In this document: one piece after another, positions 60,229-64,000 of the stretch
Layout of the letters: each line of letters begins with the position of its first letter
How positions within the stretch are numbered: position 1 is the first letter of the stretch
Assembly: GCA_014773175.1 (NCBI GenBank)
Contig: VXCM01001413.1
Location: forward strand, 63,842 to 127,841
Length of the DNA: 64,000 nucleotides
Source of the DNA: Lucifuga dentata
Taxonomy: Eukaryota > Chordata > Actinopteri > Ophidiiformes > Bythitidae
Direction: 5' to 3'
Program-made: the position numbers and the translations under genes
Notes under the pieces: generated by a model
What the model saw: the letters and a program-made list of their open reading frames with translations, nothing else
Databases searched by the model: none
Told to the model about the DNA's origin: nothing

Positions 60229-62031
60229 ACAGCATCCATTTTCACACTGCTTCATCTACCAATCAACTTAACACTTTGCCTTGAATTGGATGGAATCCAT
60301 TATCTTTCCTCTACTCTGAAGGTCAGCCAACTAACTTTTCAACTTATTGTCCAAACAAAAAAAAAAAAAAAAAAAAAAGTAATGGGCAGTAGGAAAAACA
60401 TTTCCACTTTCAAGAGCTACCTCACTGGTTGTCTGAAATTTCTCATTTGGAGTTGACAGGGTGCTGCTGGGAGCAGAGCAGCATCACTCAGGGACAGCTC
60501 TCTGGCTGTGGCTCCTATCTCTCATTTTCTCTCTCTTCTCTGCAAATATGCCCCCATACCCACTCACATAACCCAAAGACAGCCACGCTGCACAGCAGTG
60601 TGAGCTCCCCACTCAGAACAACATGGTGTGCTGGCAAACTTACAACAGAGAGGTACTATAGCTGTGCTTCAACATCATTGTGGCAGAAGATGTACATTTA
60701 TTGCTGTAAAGCTGCAACTGCAAGTGTTGGGGTTGATTGCTGCTGTGGTAAAGCAATGATAGATAAGAGTAACTTTAAAATTTTTAATCACAGAAAACTT
60801 CAGCTTTATATTGCACAAACTGCCAAGATTATAAAACAAAGTCTATGTTAAACAGCAAGAGTGATCCAGCCACTACAATAAGCTTGCAGCATGTGGTTTC
60901 ATGCAAGCTGATAAAAATTAGAATGAAAAACTTTTTCTTTACAACCTTGAAGATATTTCCATAAGCCACAGCCCATGATAATGGCTTTTACTCCTCAACC
61001 ATTCATGGAGTAATTAATAGTTGACTTAGAGGAATTATGGTACATGAACCAGCCTTTGTTTTGGTGACCTTGGAGAGGTTGACTAATCTCTCTAATTGAG
61101 TAGCTGTAAACACTAATGTTCCCACTCATTTCCAATGTCAGATTGCTCATGTTTGTCTACAAGTTCTTGCACAATATTCAGAGCTTTTGCACAGGATTGG
61201 TGAGTGCAAGTGTTAGAATATTCATGTACAAGCAGTTTGGTATCCATAGTCATTGTTTCCACTAATTAGGGACCCTTGCTCATAATTACAGTAATACAAA
61301 CCAAAAGTGGAGAAATACCTTTGCTTGAAAGTCACATGCAATATTAAACTCATGTTGTTAGGGTTCTCTTGTCTGTACCGTTCTGCACAGCAGCAGGAAA
61401 ACGATACTAAATATTCATACTTTAATAGTATTTCTGCATTTTACCAAGCGATGATGGATTTGCCTGACTATGCCTTCCTTGAAAACTCAGTTTCATACAT
61501 ATTTAATAAGGTCCTCTAAACAATTTTTACATTTTGTCATCTTCAATGATGCATGCCATCAAACTCATAAAGAAAGCTACAGCCCTCCCCCTATTGTCCC
61601 CACTACTACCACCATACCAGACTTATTTCACTGCTAACATGCATAGGTCTGTATTTATGATCAAATCTTTTAACCCCAGCTAAATGAGAGGCTGTATTTA
61701 CAATGGAGCATCTTTATATGATATATTAGTAATAGAACTCATGAATTTGACTGATACAGTTGTGGTCTCTCTTAAAACACATGTCTAGTGAGTATAGATG
61801 CACCACAGCTAAGTAGGATACATTAATCACAATATCCCCGAGGCTGTTTCAGTGCATGTGTATACATTACCTATGAGGGCCCGTGGTATTGTCTTCGACC
61901 CAAATTAACCCGCCTGATATCGCTGAGCAGCTTGTGACAGTCATTTTCATCATGACAGACACTCTAGTAACTCCACTGAATGGGAACCAACATGGAGAAA
62001 TTGACAGATACAGTAACTGTCAACATTCACA

Positions 62032-62032
<1 letters not shown>

Positions 62033-62076
<44 letters not shown>

Positions 62077-62078
62077 TA
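62033..62078 (+). repeat. Compound (CT)n(CA)n microsatellite
   Basis: A CT tract passes directly into a CA tract. Confidence 0.96.
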
Positions 62079-62793
62079 CACACATCATTCTTTAGAAAAC
62101 TCACAATCAATTCTTTTAATAAGATTTAAATGGATGTAAAGGTTTCTTTCTATGAATTGTGACCATTACAACACTTAAAGATAGCCTTTGATAACTATAC
62201 ACTCACAAATGCATAACAGAGGTAATATTAAACACTCAAGAGTATTATTTCTCTATCTACGGATAGAAATTACTTTCAAAAAATTCATAAAAGCATGCCC
62301 ACATTAATTTGGATAAGAGGATGAAACACTTTTCTAAGCATTTATGATATAATGTCTAAGAGTTTTGTATCAATTTGAAAGTGTAAAATATGGAACAAGC
62401 AAAACTATTCCAGACATGATCCAAAACCATAATGTTTACAGTACAGAATATGACTGAAGTGACATTGTGTATATATTAAATACTGTACATCTTAGGGATA
62501 GTCTGTAATTGTTGACTACTAGCCAATCAGTCAACTCCTGACTGTTCGATGTGTATTACTTTTCTTAAATCAGTTTAGCTGCTCAAACTAATGGAGCTTT
62601 AACAACTACATGTTGAGATTAACAGTATTTCATATTGTTTAAGTTCTGTTTAATGCTAAAATATAACAAACTTCTGAAAAGATGTTGTATTATATTAATA
62701 TTCTCTTGTTAATTAAGTACTGACAACCACAAGAAGCATTACCCCTTCATAGATTATAATACAAACATCCTTTCCTCTATTTTTTTTATTACG

Positions 62794-63085
62794 CTCATTC
62801 ATTTGAGGATATTTCATTTCGATGAAGTTTTTTTTTTTTTTTTTNTTTTTTTTTTTTTTTTTACTATCGTCTCATATGTTTTCATGAAAATCTTTAATTT
62901 AAATTCTGTGTGAAAACAGAGAAGGCACAGCTGTGATGTAATCTTCAACTCTCATTCATTTGAAGATTTTTCATTTCCATAAAGTTTTTTTTTTTAGCAT
63001 ACTATTGTCTCATATCCTTTCATAAAACCTTTCATTTAAATTCTGTGTTAAAACAGAGAAGGCGCAGCTGTGGTGTAATCTTCAA
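62794..63085 (+). repeat. Two-copy tandem duplication, 157-bp spacing
   Basis: ctcattcatttga starts at 62794 and 62951. Both copies continue through a T-run, 'tctcatat', 'tttaaattctgtgt' and 'aaaacagagaaggc.cagctgtg', ending 'taatcttcaa'. The first copy contains poly(T) with an N at 62845, so the spacing is uncertain. The copies differ at many positions, so this is a genuine old duplication. Confidence 0.9.
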
Positions 63086-63701
63086 CACAAAGCATGATGT
63101 TGAGAAAACCTTTCTATTAATGCAGTTTTTTGTATAAAATGCAGATTCTGATCTACTAGCATGCACACAAGTTATTCACTTGGCTGACGTGGTTTACACT
63201 GTGTTTAGTTTTCCTTTTGTAAGGTTATGTTTTTTTTTATCATATACAGTATATATATTTTTTTTCCTTTGTAAAGTTTGTGTATACATCTCCTTTCACT
63301 TTGTGAAATGTGTTGCCCATCCTCAGCATCTGATTTATACTTTATAGTTGAGTAGCTTCATATTTTGTAGCTTGACATGCTTGTGAACTGTCTCTAACAG
63401 AGATGGGCTATCGTTTAGTTTATGTCATACTCACTTGTGTAATGTCTCTATTTACACTATCTGCCTTGAGAAAAATTAGTTAGGTTGATTATTTGTCCAG
63501 TTCTTTATCGACTGCAGTTTTCATCTATGAACACAAACAATTGCTTCTGACAGTGTTTGTTCAACTAACAAAAGTAACTAAATTAACACGAGAGTGGCAG
63601 CATATCCAAACTTCTCACACTGAGAATCATATACTACCTGCTTTGTTTATTGGTTAGTGTTATCAGTTCTTCATTACACTACTATACTTCACTAGGAAGC
63701 A
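63086..63701. other. Non-coding stretch, nothing recognised
   Basis: No feature was recognised. Confidence 0.45.
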
Positions 63702-64000
63702 TTTTCAGATCACTCCACTTTTTATTGAGCTTAAGCGCTAAAATTATGTAACTTCAAAAAAACCCTGAATACACGTCTTGTTCATGATGATGGATTACCT
63801 ATCCCAAGAATGTTTCAAGTATCAACAAGTTGATTTTAAGAATGATTTTAAGAATTAACTGAAACCAATCATGGTCTGGAAGGTAGGGAAAACATTTTTT
63901 AATTCACCGTTCCAGTAGTATGCTTCGGGAAATGACTGTCAGTAACATAATGTGAATGAAAATTGAATATATTAGGCTCGAACATGCAAAATGGCCGGTA
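63702..64000 (-). mobile_element. TTAA-type miniature element, copy 9 (runs off window)
   Basis: It matches the 3' half of the copy at 32832 from 'atcactccac' onward, including atggattacctatcccaaga and aatatattaggctcgaacat. The last bases, aaatggccggta, are the start of the terminal repeat, so the element should end within about ten bases beyond the window. The 5' half is missing. Confidence 0.85.

Larger units (their letters stand above)
58767..62793. other. Non-coding stretch
   Basis: It contains an (AAAT)n tract near 59388-59410, a duplicated N-join at 60104-60228, poly(A) at 60356-60378 and (CT)n(CA)n at 62033-62078. 60960-61130 is repeat-free and TAATTA-containing, possibly conserved. 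No gene was recognised. Confidence 0.45.

Noticed and set aside
60019..60456. 145-residue plus-strand frame with an internal repeat
   Set aside because: The repeat is the assembly duplication around the N at 60166, and the rest has no domain.

Overview
This is a vertebrate, almost certainly teleost fish, nuclear window (inferred from the transposon families, simple repeats and AT-rich non-coding texture). I found no intact host gene, no tRNA or rRNA and no CRISPR. No open frame looks like a host exon. The only recognisable coding remnants are two broken transposase genes: a hAT relic near 18.3-18.8 kb and a Tc1/mariner relic near 28.2-28.6 kb. The window reads as intergenic DNA or one very long intron.

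The bulk that can be explained is transposon-derived. One family of TTAA-flanked miniature elements (about 582-595 bp when complete) occurs nine times, in both orientations: 3828, 7071, 8666, 11269, 21608, 23218, 32832, 50518 and 63702. A second family, five copies at 8822, 15793, 16159, 55127 and 55571, has the full signature of a non-autonomous Helitron: 5'-TC, 3'-CTAG, a subterminal hairpin and insertion between A and T. Four of the five copies form two head-to-tail dimers. Other dated insertions are a piggyBac-like element (5858-6550), a hAT element with a perfect 8-bp target duplication (21621-22665), a solo LTR with a 5-bp target duplication (53964-54781), and a 3' LINE/SINE end with a 9-bp target duplication (9589-9923). 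Two clear nests exist. At 21.6-23.8 kb a TTAA element carries both a hAT element and a second copy of its own family. At 8.7-10.1 kb a TTAA element carries a Helitron with a retroelement at its edge.

Less explained structures are a 583-bp block of nested inverted repeats (58184-58766), a 113-bp tandem repeat whose unit contains a 12-bp-stem hairpin (37624-38029) beside a perfect 20-bp inverted repeat (37562-37604), an element bounded by short inverted repeats and filled with 174-bp repeats (28801-30133), a CpG-richer block (12979-14425) that could be an old LTR or a promoter with a first exon, and a diverged duplication of an otherwise single-copy-looking sequence at 40036 and 41099.

The assembly itself matters. 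Seventeen single-N gaps are present. Six of them separate two copies of the same 62-67 bp, which looks like unmerged contig overlap rather than biology. One 205-N gap (51496-51700) sits in C-rich sequence. Stretches listed as without recognised feature were read and gave nothing supportable beyond what is noted.
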